DNA of 64,000 nucleotides from Bradyrhizobium liaoningense (GCF_018130955.1 NZ_JAFCJM010000029.1:26615-90614), one strand, 5' to 3'. Counted from the stretch's first letter, positions 42,549 to 52,347 are shown. Program-made: numbers and translations. The notes: generated by a model not told the origin, from the sequence alone.

Positions 42549-43715
42549 CTACAGCCGGTCGACCGCCTTGAATGTCCCGTCCTTCTGGATCACGGTCATG
42601 AACACCTTTGGCGGGGTGTCGAGCATGCGGGTGCCTGTCGTGACGACGCTGCCGCTGATGTCGAAGCGGCCGATCTCGTTGATGACGCGCAACAGGCCGA
42701 TGCGCGTGGGGTTCGGACCTGCCTTCTCGAGCGCTGCGGCGGCGAGCCGTCCCGCGAGGTAGCCTTCCAGCGACACGAAGTCCGGCGTCAGCGTCGCGTC
42801 GAATGCCCGTTGCGCGGCCTGGTAGTCGGCGACGAGCCCGATCGATGCGTCCCATGGAAACGGCACGACCTGCGAGACCACAACGCCTTCGCCGTCGGGA
42901 CCGAGCTCCCTGGCGAGCGCATTGGCGCCGACGAAGGAGATGTTGACGAAGGTCGGATGGAAGCCGCTGCGGCGCGCGAGCTTGATGAACTCCGCGCAGG
43001 GGCCGTAGGTCCCGACCATGACGATGGCCTCGGGCTCGGCGCGCTTCAGCATCCGCCAGGCCGAGCCGACCGCCCGCGTGTTGCGCTCGAAGGTGCCTTC
43101 GGCGGCGAGCTCGAGGCCGCGCTTCGCAAGCGCGCGCTTGACGCCGGAAAGCCCGTCACGGCCGAATGAATCGTCCTGGTAGAAGATGCCGATGCGGGTG
43201 TAGCGGAGGTCCTCGGTGAGGTGCTTGATCCAGGCCTCGGCTTCCGCGCTGTAGCTCGCGCGGATGTTGACGACGTTGGAGAGCTCGGGGTCGCGCAAGA
43301 ATTCGGCGCCGGTGAACGGGCCGATGAAGGGAACGTTATGCGCACTCGTGATCGGGATCGTCGCCATCGCGGTCGGCGTTCCCACCGCGCCGATCAGCGC
43401 GAACACCTTGTCGTGGTCGATCAGGCGCAACGTCTGCGCCACCGAACGGTCGGGATCGTAGCCATCGTCGCGGCTGATCAGCCGAAGCTTGCGGCCGTGG
43501 ACGCCGCCCTTGGCGTTGATCTCCGTGAACGCGGCAACGATGCCTTGCCGCATGCGCTGGCCGAGCGCGGAGGAAGGGCCTTCGAGGGCTGCGGCCTGGC
43601 CGAACAAAATCCCGTCCGCGCTGACGCCGACCTCGTCGCTCCTTGCAGCGACTGCAGCTACGGCCGTCAGCGCGATGGCCAGAGCGATGCGTGCCGCGAG
43701 TCGGGATCGTGTCAT
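42549..43715 (-). CDS. ABC-type substrate-binding protein (branched-chain amino acid family), orphan
   Basis: A 388-aa periplasmic binding protein with a signal peptide (MTRSRLAARIALAIALTAVAAVAARSDE, split by cleavage near Ala-25). The mature part has ILFGQAAALEGPSSALGQRMRQGIVAAFTEINAKGG and the cleft region FIGPFTGAEFLRDPELSNVVNIRASY. No permease or ATPase genes are adjacent, so it either serves a distant transporter or acts as a ligand sensor. It is divergent from the CHASE-GGDEF-EAL gene with 285 bp between. ATG 43715 begins the signal peptide. Confidence 0.85.
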   Translation of the reverse strand: MTRSRLAARIALAIALTAVAAVAARSDEVGVSADGILFGQAAALEGPSSALGQRMRQGIVAAFTEINAKGGVHGRKLRLISRDDGYDPDRSVAQTLRLIDHDKVFALIGAVGTPTAMATIPITSAHNVPFIGPFTGAEFLRDPELSNVVNIRASYSAEAEAWIKHLTEDLRYTRIGIFYQDDSFGRDGLSGVKRALAKRGLELAAEGTFERNTRAVGSAWRMLKRAEPEAIVMVGTYGPCAEFIKLARRSGFHPTFVNISFVGANALARELGPDGEGVVVSQVVPFPWDASIGLVADYQAAQRAFDATLTPDFVSLEGYLAGRLAAAALEKAGPNPTRIGLLRVINEIGRFDISGSVVTTGTRMLDTPPKVFMTVIQKDGTFKAVDRL

Positions 43716-44000
43716 GACAGCGCTGATATGGAGTGCCGGGAATGCCGCCACGGACAATAGTTCGGCGGGCTGAAGATGTCGCTAATCTCTTGGATGCTGG
43801 AGGCCCGTATTACTCCGGGGAAAAGCAACAGATTGTGCAGATGGCGCGGCGGATCGCAGCCTAATCGTTAACTAAGCCGCGCAATGCAGCGAAGTCGGGC
43901 TGCAAAATTGGGCAGTTCTTAACCGCAGGGCTTGTCCGATCGCTCACGTCACGGTGCGGCCAGAGGTCTGCTCCGCGACACGAGGGGGACGACGAGCAAG

Positions 44001-46433
44001 ATGGACGATCGCGATCAGAATGATCAGGATCGAAAGCGCATGATCGGACGGTGGCGCGCAGCGCCCTTGCTCCGGCTGTACCGTCCTGCGCTCGTCGCTG
44101 CCGGCATCGGCCTGTTGCTGTCGCTCACCGCGGCATTCGCCGTCGCCCAATGGGAGGACCGCGTCAACAAGGTCGAGTTCGAGAGCGCCGCCGACACCGA
44201 AGCCATCGTCATGCAGAACGGCATGAACGAATATATCTCGCGGCTGATGGCGCTGCGCACGCTGTTCGAGTCGGTCAACGAGGAAATCACCCGCAGCGAG
44301 TTCGAGACGTTCAGCGGCCGCCTGTTCGAGCATCACCCGGGCATGCTGCGCATCGCCTGGCTGCCGCGGGTCAACCGCAAGGAGCGCGCCGAATATGAGG
44401 CCGCGGCGATCGCCGACGGCATCTCCGGCTATCGGATCAAGTCGCTGCGCAGCGACGGCAGTTTCGCGACCGCGCCCCAGCGCGAGGAGCATTTCCCGAT
44501 CTTCTATTCCACGCAGCCGAAGACCTCACCCGTCTACGGTATGGACTATGCGAGCATCCCCGACCGTTGGGCGGCGGTCGAGCGCGCCCGCGACAACGAC
44601 CGGATCGCGGCGCTTCCTGCTCGCCTTTACGAGCCGAGGGAAGGCGGCGAATTGCCGAATGCGATGGTGATCGTCCCGGTTTACGCCAAGGGCACGTCGC
44701 GCGAAACGGTCGCCGACCGGCGGCGTAATCTCGCCGGCGTCATCGTCGGCATATTCGATCTGCCGCTGCTGTTGCAGGCGATCCGGGCGACGACGGCCGC
44801 GAGCCCCGCGATCAGCGTCAACGTCTATCCGCCGTTCACGGGACGGATCGTCAGCCTGGAGCAATCGCTTCCGGATTTCTCGTCATCTCAAAGCGCGCCG
44901 CAGTCGATGCGCGACGTCGCGAGAGGCAGGCATTGGTCGGGAAGCCTGCGGATCGGCGATACCGATTGGCAGGTTCGCGCCGTGCCTGCGGCCGGCGGCC
45001 CCCTGGTCACGGCCTACGATCGTGCGCTCACGGTGCTGGCCGTGGGCCTGCTTCTGACCGGATTCCTCACCGCCTATCTGGTGCTGGCAGGCCGCAACTC
45101 GCGGCGGCTGTCGCTGGCGAACCGGCGCGTGCTCGAGCTCGCCCAGACCGACATCCTGACCGGGCTGCCGAACCGTGCGTTCTTCCTCGGGCGCCTGGAC
45201 GAGATCAACCGCGAGATGCGTGAGGGCGGAATGACCTTCGCGATCCTGATGCTCGACCTCGATCGCTTCAAGAACGTCAACGACTCGCTCGGCCATGGCG
45301 CGGGCGACCTGCTGCTGCGCCAGGTTGCGCAACGCCTCAAGGCTGCCTTGCGCGAGCACGATGTGCTGGCGCGGCTCGGCGGCGACGAATTTGCGATCAT
45401 CCAGGGGGGCTGCGACGATCAAAGGGTCTGTTCGGTCGAGCTGGCGAGCCGCATCGCCAAGCTCGTCGCCGAGCCGTTCTTCCTGCCGGGACATCGCCTT
45501 GAGATCGGCACCAGCATCGGGATCGCGATCGCGCCGCAGCACGGCGACGACCAGGAAGAGCTTTTGAAGAAGGCCGACCTCGCGCTCTACCGCTCGAAAT
45601 CCGCGGGGCGCAACTGTTTCACGATCTACGACGAGGCGATGTCGGCCGAGCTCGAGGCGCGCAACACGCTGGAAGGTGATCTGCGCGACGCCATCGCGCG
45701 CTGCCAGCTCGAGGTGCACTATCAGCCATTCTTCGACGTCACCAGCGCAGAGCGGCGCGGCTTCGAGGCGCTGGTGCGCTGGCGGCATCCGGCGCGCGGC
45801 CTGATTCCGCCCGACCAGTTCATTCCACTCGCGGAAGAGACCGGCCTGATCGTGCCGCTCGGCGAATGGGTGTTGCGTCGCGCCTGCGAGGACGCCGCCG
45901 CCTGGCCGTCCGGGGAGCGCGTTGCCGTCAATCTGTCGCCGGTGCAGTTCAAGGAGGCGGAGCTGTTCGACGTGATCTGCGCGGCGCTGGAAGCTTCCGG
46001 CCTGCCGCCGGAGCGGCTGGAGATCGAGATCACCGAGTCCGTCCTGCTGGAGCGCGGCGTCGAGAACCTCGCCTTCATGGAACGGCTCAAGAGCATCGGC
46101 GTCGAGCTTGCGCTCGACGATTTCGGCACCGGCTATTCGTCGCTGAGCTATCTGACCGCGTTTCCGTTCGACAGGATCAAGATCGACAAGTCGTTCATCC
46201 GCAGCCTGACGCTTCGTCCGCACTCCGCAGCCATTATCTCCTCGATCGTCACGCTTGCGCGCGGCCTCGACATGTCCGTCACCGCCGAAGGCATCGAGAC
46301 CCAGGAGCAGTTCGATCGCCTCAAGGCGCTCGGCGTGAATTTTGCGCAAGGCTATCTGCTCGGCCGCCCGCAGCCGATCGCGCAGATCGGGCCGGAAACA
46401 GCGGCGGTCAGCTCGCGCCTCGACGCCGCCTGA
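44001..46433 (+). CDS. CHASE-GGDEF-EAL cyclic-di-GMP protein
   Basis: An 810-aa membrane-bound c-di-GMP enzyme. Helix 1 (30-49) and helix 2 (about 343-363) flank a periplasmic CHASE domain (about 75-265; HHPGMLRIAWLPRVNRKERA). The GGDEF domain has an intact GGDEF (460-464) and an inhibitory-site RxxD (451-454). The EAL domain has FEALVRWRHP (EAL 589-591), ITESVLLE and DDFGTGYSSLSYL. All catalytic landmarks are present, so both cyclase and phosphodiesterase activities are possible. ATG 44001 is preferred over an upstream TTG. CHASE domains sense small extracellular ligands. Confidence 0.92.
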   Translation: MDDRDQNDQDRKRMIGRWRAAPLLRLYRPALVAAGIGLLLSLTAAFAVAQWEDRVNKVEFESAADTEAIVMQNGMNEYISRLMALRTLFESVNEEITRSEFETFSGRLFEHHPGMLRIAWLPRVNRKERAEYEAAAIADGISGYRIKSLRSDGSFATAPQREEHFPIFYSTQPKTSPVYGMDYASIPDRWAAVERARDNDRIAALPARLYEPREGGELPNAMVIVPVYAKGTSRETVADRRRNLAGVIVGIFDLPLLLQAIRATTAASPAISVNVYPPFTGRIVSLEQSLPDFSSSQSAPQSMRDVARGRHWSGSLRIGDTDWQVRAVPAAGGPLVTAYDRALTVLAVGLLLTGFLTAYLVLAGRNSRRLSLANRRVLELAQTDILTGLPNRAFFLGRLDEINREMREGGMTFAILMLDLDRFKNVNDSLGHGAGDLLLRQVAQRLKAALREHDVLARLGGDEFAIIQGGCDDQRVCSVELASRIAKLVAEPFFLPGHRLEIGTSIGIAIAPQHGDDQEELLKKADLALYRSKSAGRNCFTIYDEAMSAELEARNTLEGDLRDAIARCQLEVHYQPFFDVTSAERRGFEALVRWRHPARGLIPPDQFIPLAEETGLIVPLGEWVLRRACEDAAAWPSGERVAVNLSPVQFKEAELFDVICAALEASGLPPERLEIEITESVLLERGVENLAFMERLKSIGVELALDDFGTGYSSLSYLTAFPFDRIKIDKSFIRSLTLRPHSAAIISSIVTLARGLDMSVTAEGIETQEQFDRLKALGVNFAQGYLLGRPQPIAQIGPETAAVSSRLDAA

Positions 46434-46461
46434 GGCAATTGCCTGCGTTTTCGCCCCTGCG

Positions 46462-46488
46462 CGGCCGGCGAGGGCCGTCTTTCGTTTT
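46462..46488 (+). terminator. Possible terminator after the CHASE-GGDEF-EAL gene
   Basis: A short CGGCC / GGCCG stem followed by TCTTTCGTTTTG. The stem is only 5 bp. Confidence 0.4.
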
Positions 46489-46548
46489 GCTCCTACTGAG
46501 GCTACCTTCTGGGTCGGAAAACCGGCTGTACCCGGAAAAGGTGTGCTG

Positions 46549-49500
46549 ATGTTGTGCCCGGCCTGTCAGACGGAGACCTTGCCCGACGACAGGGTATGCA
46601 GGTCCTGCGGCATCAGTTTCGCCCTGGTCTGCCCGAATTGCCGGCACCCCAATCTTGATGCCGCGCGCTTTTGCGGCGCTTGCGGCGAACGGCTGCAACA
46701 ACCGGCGCCGGTCGGTGAGCGGAAGGTCGTCACCGTCCTGTTCGCCGACATCGTCGGCTCGACCGAAATGATCGGCGCCGGCGATCCCGAATTGGCGCTC
46801 GACCGGCTGCCGCCCGCGCTCGCCCGCATGGGCGAGGCCATCCAGCAGTATCAGGGCACGATCACGCGCAGCATGGGTGATGCGTTGCTGGCGATCTTCG
46901 GCATGCCGCAAGCGCAGGAAGATCATGCCTTGCGGGCCTGCCAGGCCGCGCTCGCCATGATTCAGTCGTCGCACGCGAACGGCATCACGCTGCGCGTTGG
47001 CATTCATGCCGGCGAGATCGTTGCGGGCCTTCCGGACAAATTCACCAAGGAGCAGAGCGTCTATGGTCCCGCCGTGCACCTGGCGAGCCGCCTGGAGCAC
47101 ATGGCCCAGCCCGGTGAAATCTGCATCACTGAATCGACCTTTCGGCTGGTTCACGCGGCCTGCGAGGCGCGGTCGTTGGGACATCAGGACGTCAAGGGTT
47201 TCCCGCGCCCCATCGTCGTCTACCGATTGCTGGGTTTGAAGCACGCCGGTGCCACCTTCCCGGAAGCGCTTGCGGGCGTGTATCGCGGACGGGAGAAGGA
47301 GCTGGCCATTCTTCACGAGGCGTTCGCCGGGGCCGAGCGCGGCGCGGGCAAGGCGATCGGAATTTCCGCGGCGCCTGGCTTGGGAAAAAGCCGGCTGTGC
47401 TTCGAGTTCGCCAAGACCGCCAGGGATCGGCTGGTCCCCGTGCTGGAGGCCAGAGCATCGCCATACGATCATTCCGGCCCACTGCAACCGCTCGTGGAGT
47501 TCTTCCGCACCTTCTTCAGGATCGGCCCGACCGACGATGCCGAGACGGCGCGCGCGAAGATCGCGTCCCGGATCGAGGCGGCGGTGCCGCATCTGATGGA
47601 TGACGTGCCGCTGCTGTGCGATTTCCTCGGCATCAGCAGCGGCAAATCGCCGGTCGACCCGAAGGCCAGGCGTGGCCGTCTCGTCAATCTGGTCTGCAGC
47701 CTCGTCAGGGACGGCACCCGCACGCCGTCGGTGATCGTCATCGAGGACATTCACTGGCTGGATGAAGCAAGCATCGAATTCGTGTCGGCCCTCGTCGACG
47801 TGGTGGCCGAGAGCCGCGTCGCGCTGATCCTGACCTATCGTCCGACCTATCAGGCGCCATGGCCCGAAGCACCGAACTTTCACGAGATCCGCCTGGACGA
47901 GCTCAGCGACGGCGACGTGGCGGCGCTCGCGGTCGAACTGATGGGCGATCACCCGTCGACCCGCGCGGTCCGCCAGCGCATCATCGAGCGAAGCGGAGGC
48001 AATCCCTTCTTTGCCGAGGAGTTGATCCGGTCCCTGGTCGATAGCGGCGAGCTTGGTGGCCACGCCGGTCACTACGAGGCGGCGCAGGAGCCGCCAATGG
48101 AGACGCTGCCGGCAACCGTCCAATCCGTGATCGCGGCGCGCATCGACCGGCTCTTGCCCCGTGACAAGGAGGTGCTTCAGGTCGGTGCGACGATCGGGCG
48201 GGAATTCCCTCTGGCCGTGCTGGCCGAAGTGACCACTGCGCCGGTGGACGATCTCGCTCCGATCCTCGATCGGCTGTCGCAGCTCGAGCTGGTGCAGCCG
48301 GGCGATCCAAGCGCGCCGGGCCGGTTCGCGTTTCGGCATCCGCTGATCCAGGAGGTGGCCTACGCCACGCAATTGCGGTCACGCCGTGTCGAGCTTCATG
48401 CCGCCGTGGCCAAGGCGCTTGAAAGTTTCCATCACAACCAGCTCGGCGAATATGCCGATCTGATCTCCTATCATTTCGAGGCGGCCCGGGACTTCCTCTC
48501 GGCGGCGACCTATGCGGCGCGCGCCGCGGCGTGGATCGGTACGCTCCACTCGATGGTCGCGCTCAAGTCCTGGAAAAGGGTTCGACTGCTGCTTCAGGCC
48601 GTGCCGCGCTCCGCCGAAACCGACAGGCTGCGCGTTCGGGCTTCGGGGCAGATTGTCGGCATGGGCTGGCGCGAAGGAACCAGTGCGGAGGAGGTTGCGC
48701 CCTTTGCCGAGGAGGCGCTGGAGCTCGCGCGGGAGTCGAAGGATGCGGTCTCCGAGGTACTGATCCTTGCCGTCTATGGCCGGGTGCTGGCGTGCACGGG
48801 CTCGGCGGACGATTACGTGAAGCAGGTCCTGCAGGCGATCGAGCTGACCAGTGCGCGCGATCCGAGCCTCAACACCATGCTGCAGATCTTCCTGTGCCAG
48901 GCCCATGGCTACGCCGGGAGGCTGCGTGAAGCATTGCAAGCGAGCGACACGGCACTCGCTCACATCACCAACATCCTGCCGGCGCACGAAGCGCTGATCG
49001 GGTTCAACGTCAAACGCTGGGTCGAGAGCCTGCGCGCCAGGGTGCTGGTGCGCATGGGCGACTTCATCGCGGCGCGGCAAAGCATCGCGGACCTGATCGC
49101 GACCGAGAGCGAATTTCCGGACCCTGCCGTTCAGTTCATCCCGCACCTCGCCGGCGTCGAGCTCGCCTGGCTTTCGGGTGATGCGGAGCAGGCCGAATTC
49201 CACAGCCGGTGCATCGAGAAGGTCGGCGCGGCGAGCGGATTGCCCTACCTCGCGGTCTATGGCGCCGCCTGCGCGGCGCTGGCGCTCGCGCTGGCCGGCG
49301 ATCATGTCGGCGCCATCCAGAAGCTGGAGGCCACGGTTCGCCTCGCGCGCGAGGCTTATGCCGGGCTCGAATACGAGAGCGAGATGCTGACCTTCCTCGC
49401 CGAGCTCTATCTGAGGAGCAACAGCCCGGCAGCCGCCGTGAGCGCGGCCGAACGAAGCCTGGCAGTCGCGATCGAACGCAGCGCTCGCCTTGCGGAATGC

Positions 49501-49677
49501 CGTTCTCTCATCTTTCTGGGACGGGCACTGGATGCAGGCCAGCTCCGGCATCCCCTGCACGACGCGGACGCGCTGTTCGCCCGCGCGCGGCGCCTCATCG
49601 ACGAGACGGGCGCGAAGGCCTACGAACCGCTGCTTTCGGCGAGAGAGGCGTGCGCGGGCAGCGAACGAGAAGCGTGA
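46549..49677 (+). CDS. Zinc-ribbon / class III cyclase / AAA ATPase / TPR signalling protein
   Basis: A 1042-aa multidomain protein. Residues 3-46 hold four CxxC-type pairs (two zinc ribbons). Residues about 58-230 are a class III nucleotide-cyclase domain: metal-binding Asp in VLFADIVGSTEM (D67) and in SMGDALLAIFG (D111). The transition-state Asn is replaced by His (GPAVHLASRLE, H177); the Arg (R181) is kept. A Walker A (GISAAPGLGKSR, about 271-282), Walker B (VIVIEDIHWLDEA, about 395) and C-terminal TPR-like helices follow. This is a common rhizobial layout. Cyclase activity is doubtful without the Asn. The last 83 bp overlap the convergent methyltransferase gene. Confidence 0.88.
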   Translation: MLCPACQTETLPDDRVCRSCGISFALVCPNCRHPNLDAARFCGACGERLQQPAPVGERKVVTVLFADIVGSTEMIGAGDPELALDRLPPALARMGEAIQQYQGTITRSMGDALLAIFGMPQAQEDHALRACQAALAMIQSSHANGITLRVGIHAGEIVAGLPDKFTKEQSVYGPAVHLASRLEHMAQPGEICITESTFRLVHAACEARSLGHQDVKGFPRPIVVYRLLGLKHAGATFPEALAGVYRGREKELAILHEAFAGAERGAGKAIGISAAPGLGKSRLCFEFAKTARDRLVPVLEARASPYDHSGPLQPLVEFFRTFFRIGPTDDAETARAKIASRIEAAVPHLMDDVPLLCDFLGISSGKSPVDPKARRGRLVNLVCSLVRDGTRTPSVIVIEDIHWLDEASIEFVSALVDVVAESRVALILTYRPTYQAPWPEAPNFHEIRLDELSDGDVAALAVELMGDHPSTRAVRQRIIERSGGNPFFAEELIRSLVDSGELGGHAGHYEAAQEPPMETLPATVQSVIAARIDRLLPRDKEVLQVGATIGREFPLAVLAEVTTAPVDDLAPILDRLSQLELVQPGDPSAPGRFAFRHPLIQEVAYATQLRSRRVELHAAVAKALESFHHNQLGEYADLISYHFEAARDFLSAATYAARAAAWIGTLHSMVALKSWKRVRLLLQAVPRSAETDRLRVRASGQIVGMGWREGTSAEEVAPFAEEALELARESKDAVSEVLILAVYGRVLACTGSADDYVKQVLQAIELTSARDPSLNTMLQIFLCQAHGYAGRLREALQASDTALAHITNILPAHEALIGFNVKRWVESLRARVLVRMGDFIAARQSIADLIATESEFPDPAVQFIPHLAGVELAWLSGDAEQAEFHSRCIEKVGAASGLPYLAVYGAACAALALALAGDHVGAIQKLEATVRLAREAYAGLEYESEMLTFLAELYLRSNSPAAAVSAAERSLAVAIERSARLAECRSLIFLGRALDAGQLRHPLHDADALFARARRLIDETGAKAYEPLLSAREACAGSEREA

Positions 49678-50278
49678 ATTCGCGAAGGCCGTAATCGGTC
49701 AGCAATTCCACCTCGCAACCGAGCTGCTTGCGGCAAAAATCGACCCACGGCTGCGGCCTGGTCCGATAGAGCGCTTGCTCTGTCCGTCCCTGGTCGTGCG
49801 GCAGCATGAAGTTGGCGGCGAAGCCGATCCGGCTCTTGCGTTGCATGTCGGTCAGGATCGTCTCGACATAGCGCTTCCATTCCGCCACCGGTCGGCCAAG
49901 CCTGACGTTGAAGGTGCCGCTGGTCAGAACGTAGTCGGTGACGTCGGGGCATCGCGAACCGACCACGAATGTAGCGTCGTCCGGGCGGTCGCTCCAGCGC
50001 CGCCGGGCGGCCGCGACCATGGCCGGCGAGATGTCGATGCCACGATAGGTGACGGGGCAATCAGCGTGCCGCATGGCCAAAAATTCCAGCAGGGCGCCGT
50101 AGCCGCAGCCGAAATCGGTCAGGCTGAACGGCTTGGTGAAGTCGCAGATTTTCAGGAGCTGTACGAAACGCAGATGTTGCGACACCGCGTTCGGCCAGTC
50201 GACGCCGAGCGGCGTCGACCCGTGACGTTCGATCTTTCGCGAATAATAGGAGCGAACCTGCGCGCGAAGCGCGCGCAT
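49595..50278 (-). CDS. Class I SAM-dependent methyltransferase
   Basis: A 227-aa cytoplasmic methyltransferase with motif I LTDFGCGYGALLEFLA, an acidic residue after YRGIDIS (motif II) and later FAANFMLP. The C-terminal FTLLVRCPRTPLSPKAA then a Ser/Pro/Arg-rich tail. The tail is where it overlaps the cyclase/ATPase gene by 83 bp. It starts 3 nt after the stop of the upstream unknown gene, so both are co-translated. Substrate unknown. Confidence 0.82.
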   Translation of the reverse strand: MRALRAQVRSYYSRKIERHGSTPLGVDWPNAVSQHLRFVQLLKICDFTKPFSLTDFGCGYGALLEFLAMRHADCPVTYRGIDISPAMVAAARRRWSDRPDDATFVVGSRCPDVTDYVLTSGTFNVRLGRPVAEWKRYVETILTDMQRKSRIGFAANFMLPHDQGRTEQALYRTRPQPWVDFCRKQLGCEVELLTDYGLREFTLLVRCPRTPLSPKAAVRRPSRPSRR

Positions 50279-50281
50279 GGC

Positions 50282-50746
50282 CTATTTCTTCCGGCGCGCT
50301 CCGGGCTTCACGGTCGGAACACTGATGGTCAGGTAGTTCGTGCTGGAAAAGATGAAGGCCTCGCGGATCGTGACCAGCACCTGTCCCTTCGGCTTCTCGC
50401 CCGGATGATAGTCGAAAAACACCGGCAGCGGGGCCTTGCTCTCGAGATTTCCCTTCAGCGTCACGATGATCTGATCGTGTCCGTTGTATTTCGTCGGCTT
50501 GCCGTTCACCTGCGCGCCGGTCTTCTTGAGCATTTCGAGGTACTTCAGGAAACCCTCGCGGTCCTTCTCACCGACGGGCGCGATGTTGAGCAGTGTGAAC
50601 GAGCTGCACAGCGAATGCTGCAGCGAGAACAGTTTGAATTCTTTCTGAAATCCGATCATCTCCTTCAGGGCGTCGCCCACGGCAAACCTGGAGTTGATCT
50701 GGTCCTGAACATGCGGAACGTATCCATCGGGAACGAACGCACCCAT
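50282..50746 (-). CDS. Unrecognised protein paired with a methyltransferase
   Basis: A 154-aa soluble protein I do not recognise. Sequence runs GYVPHVQDQINSRFAVGDAL, FSLQHSLCSSFTLLNIAPVGEKD, HDQIIVTLKGNLESKAPLPVFFDYHP and ends in a Lys/Arg-rich tail. It is more Lys-rich than its neighbours and reads like an alpha/beta domain. No signal peptide. It is the first gene of a tight operon with the methyltransferase (3-nt gap). It could be a substrate or partner of that enzyme; this is inference. Confidence 0.72.
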   Translation of the reverse strand: MGAFVPDGYVPHVQDQINSRFAVGDALKEMIGFQKEFKLFSLQHSLCSSFTLLNIAPVGEKDREGFLKYLEMLKKTGAQVNGKPTKYNGHDQIIVTLKGNLESKAPLPVFFDYHPGEKPKGQVLVTIREAFIFSSTNYLTISVPTVKPGARRKK

Positions 50747-50982
50747 CGCTCACCTCCTGAAAATCCAGCGCTGAAAATGAGATGTTAGCCTGCTTGTCCA
50801 TCTTCGGCCAGATGCAAGTGGCGAGCAAGGAGGTTTTATCACCCAGGTTGTGCGGCCGGTGGCCGGTTAGCCGCGTCGCTGCGCGCTCAAATCGCTGGCA
50901 TGCGGGAAAAGCGCTTGACCCGGCCACTCCCAGATGATCCGAAAGATCGTCCAGGGATGAAACAATCATAACCAAGCACAAC

Positions 50983-52284
50983 ATGCGGCTTCCCTTCTTC
51001 TACGGCTGGGTCGTGGTCGCGGTGATCTTTGTCACCATGGCGATCGGGGTGAATGCACGCACCGCGTTCTCGCTGTTCTTTCCGCCCATCATCGCCGAGT
51101 TCGGCTGGGAGCGCGGTCTCACCGCAGGCGCATTCTCGTTCGGCTTCGTGGTCTCGGCGGTGGTCAGCCCGTTGATCGGCCGATTGATGGACCGCGCCGG
51201 CCCGCGCGCGGTGATGGAGGTCGGTGTCGCCCTGATGGCCGGTGGCCTGCTGCTGGCGCCGCTCACCAGCGCGCCCTGGCATCTCTACGTCACCATCGGC
51301 ATCATGGTCGGTGCCGGCAGCGTCTGCCTCGGCTATTCCGGCCAGTCGCTGTTTCTGCCGAACTGGTTCATCCGCAAGCGCGGCTTTGCCATCGGCATCG
51401 CCTTTGCCGGCGTCGGCATCGGATCGGTGACGCTGCTGCCCTGGGTGCAGCACCTGATCGAGCAGACCGGCTGGCGCACCGCCTGCACCGCGATGGGCCT
51501 CTTGGTCCTGATCGTGCTCGCGCCGATCAATCTCTTCCTGCGCAAGCGCCCCGAGGATCTCGGCCTGCTGCCCGATGGCGATGCCGCGCCCTCGGCGCAT
51601 TCTGCAAAGCCCGTCTCCAACGTGGTCGACCCGGTCTGGGTTGCGACCGACTGGACGCTGCAGCGCGCGCTGCGCACGGCGCGCTTCTGGTGGATCTCGC
51701 TCGGCTATTTCTGCGGCCTGTACATCTGGTACGCGGTGCAGGTGCATCAGACCAAGTTCCTGCTCGACATCGGCTTCAGCGCTGGTGTCGCGGTGTGGTC
51801 GCTCGGCGTCGTCAGCCTGCTCGGCATTCCCGGCCAGATCCTGCTCGGCCATGTCTCCGACAGGATCGGGCGCGAATGGGTTTGGGTAGCGAGCTGCGCC
51901 GGCTTTGCGATCTGCTTTGCGGCACTCGTCGCGCTAAAATTCTGGCCGTCGCTGCTGCTGGTCTATGTGATGGTGTTCGCGCAAGGCGCACTCGGCTACG
52001 GACTCACCTCGGTCATGGGTCCCGTAGTGCTCGAGATCTTCCAGGGCAAACACTACGGCAGCATCTTCGGCTCGATCATGCTGGCCGCGCTCGCGGGCGG
52101 CGCGGCCGGGCCTTGGGTCACGGGTTTCCTGTACGACCTGACCGGCAGCTACACGCTGCCCTTTGCCATCGCCATCATTGCCTGTGGCTTGTCGGCGCTG
52201 TCGATCTGGCAGGCCTCACCGGGCAAGGTGCGCGCCGTTGCCGGCCGCCTGCACAAGCTGCAGGGTGGAACCGGCGCCGGGTAA
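50983..52284 (+). CDS. MFS transporter (monocarboxylate/oxalate-formate antiporter-like)
   Basis: A 433-aa major facilitator with 12 predicted helices. Features are FYGWVVVAVIFVTMAIGVNARTAFSLFFPPII, GRLMDRAGPRAVMEVG, LPNWFIRKRGFAIGIAFAGVGIGS, and GHVSDRIGREWV. This matches monocarboxylate-porter/OxlT-like MFS proteins that move small carboxylates. It is a single gene; substrate unknown. A 236-bp region upstream holds its promoter but no clear dyad. Confidence 0.88.
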   Translation: MRLPFFYGWVVVAVIFVTMAIGVNARTAFSLFFPPIIAEFGWERGLTAGAFSFGFVVSAVVSPLIGRLMDRAGPRAVMEVGVALMAGGLLLAPLTSAPWHLYVTIGIMVGAGSVCLGYSGQSLFLPNWFIRKRGFAIGIAFAGVGIGSVTLLPWVQHLIEQTGWRTACTAMGLLVLIVLAPINLFLRKRPEDLGLLPDGDAAPSAHSAKPVSNVVDPVWVATDWTLQRALRTARFWWISLGYFCGLYIWYAVQVHQTKFLLDIGFSAGVAVWSLGVVSLLGIPGQILLGHVSDRIGREWVWVASCAGFAICFAALVALKFWPSLLLVYVMVFAQGALGYGLTSVMGPVVLEIFQGKHYGSIFGSIMLAALAGGAAGPWVTGFLYDLTGSYTLPFAIAIIACGLSALSIWQASPGKVRAVAGRLHKLQGGTGAG

Positions 52285-52347
52285 GGCGTCGGCTTGCGCC
52301 CGGCAGCGGGCACCGCGCGAGGTCATAGACGGTTCAAGCGCGGCCAT

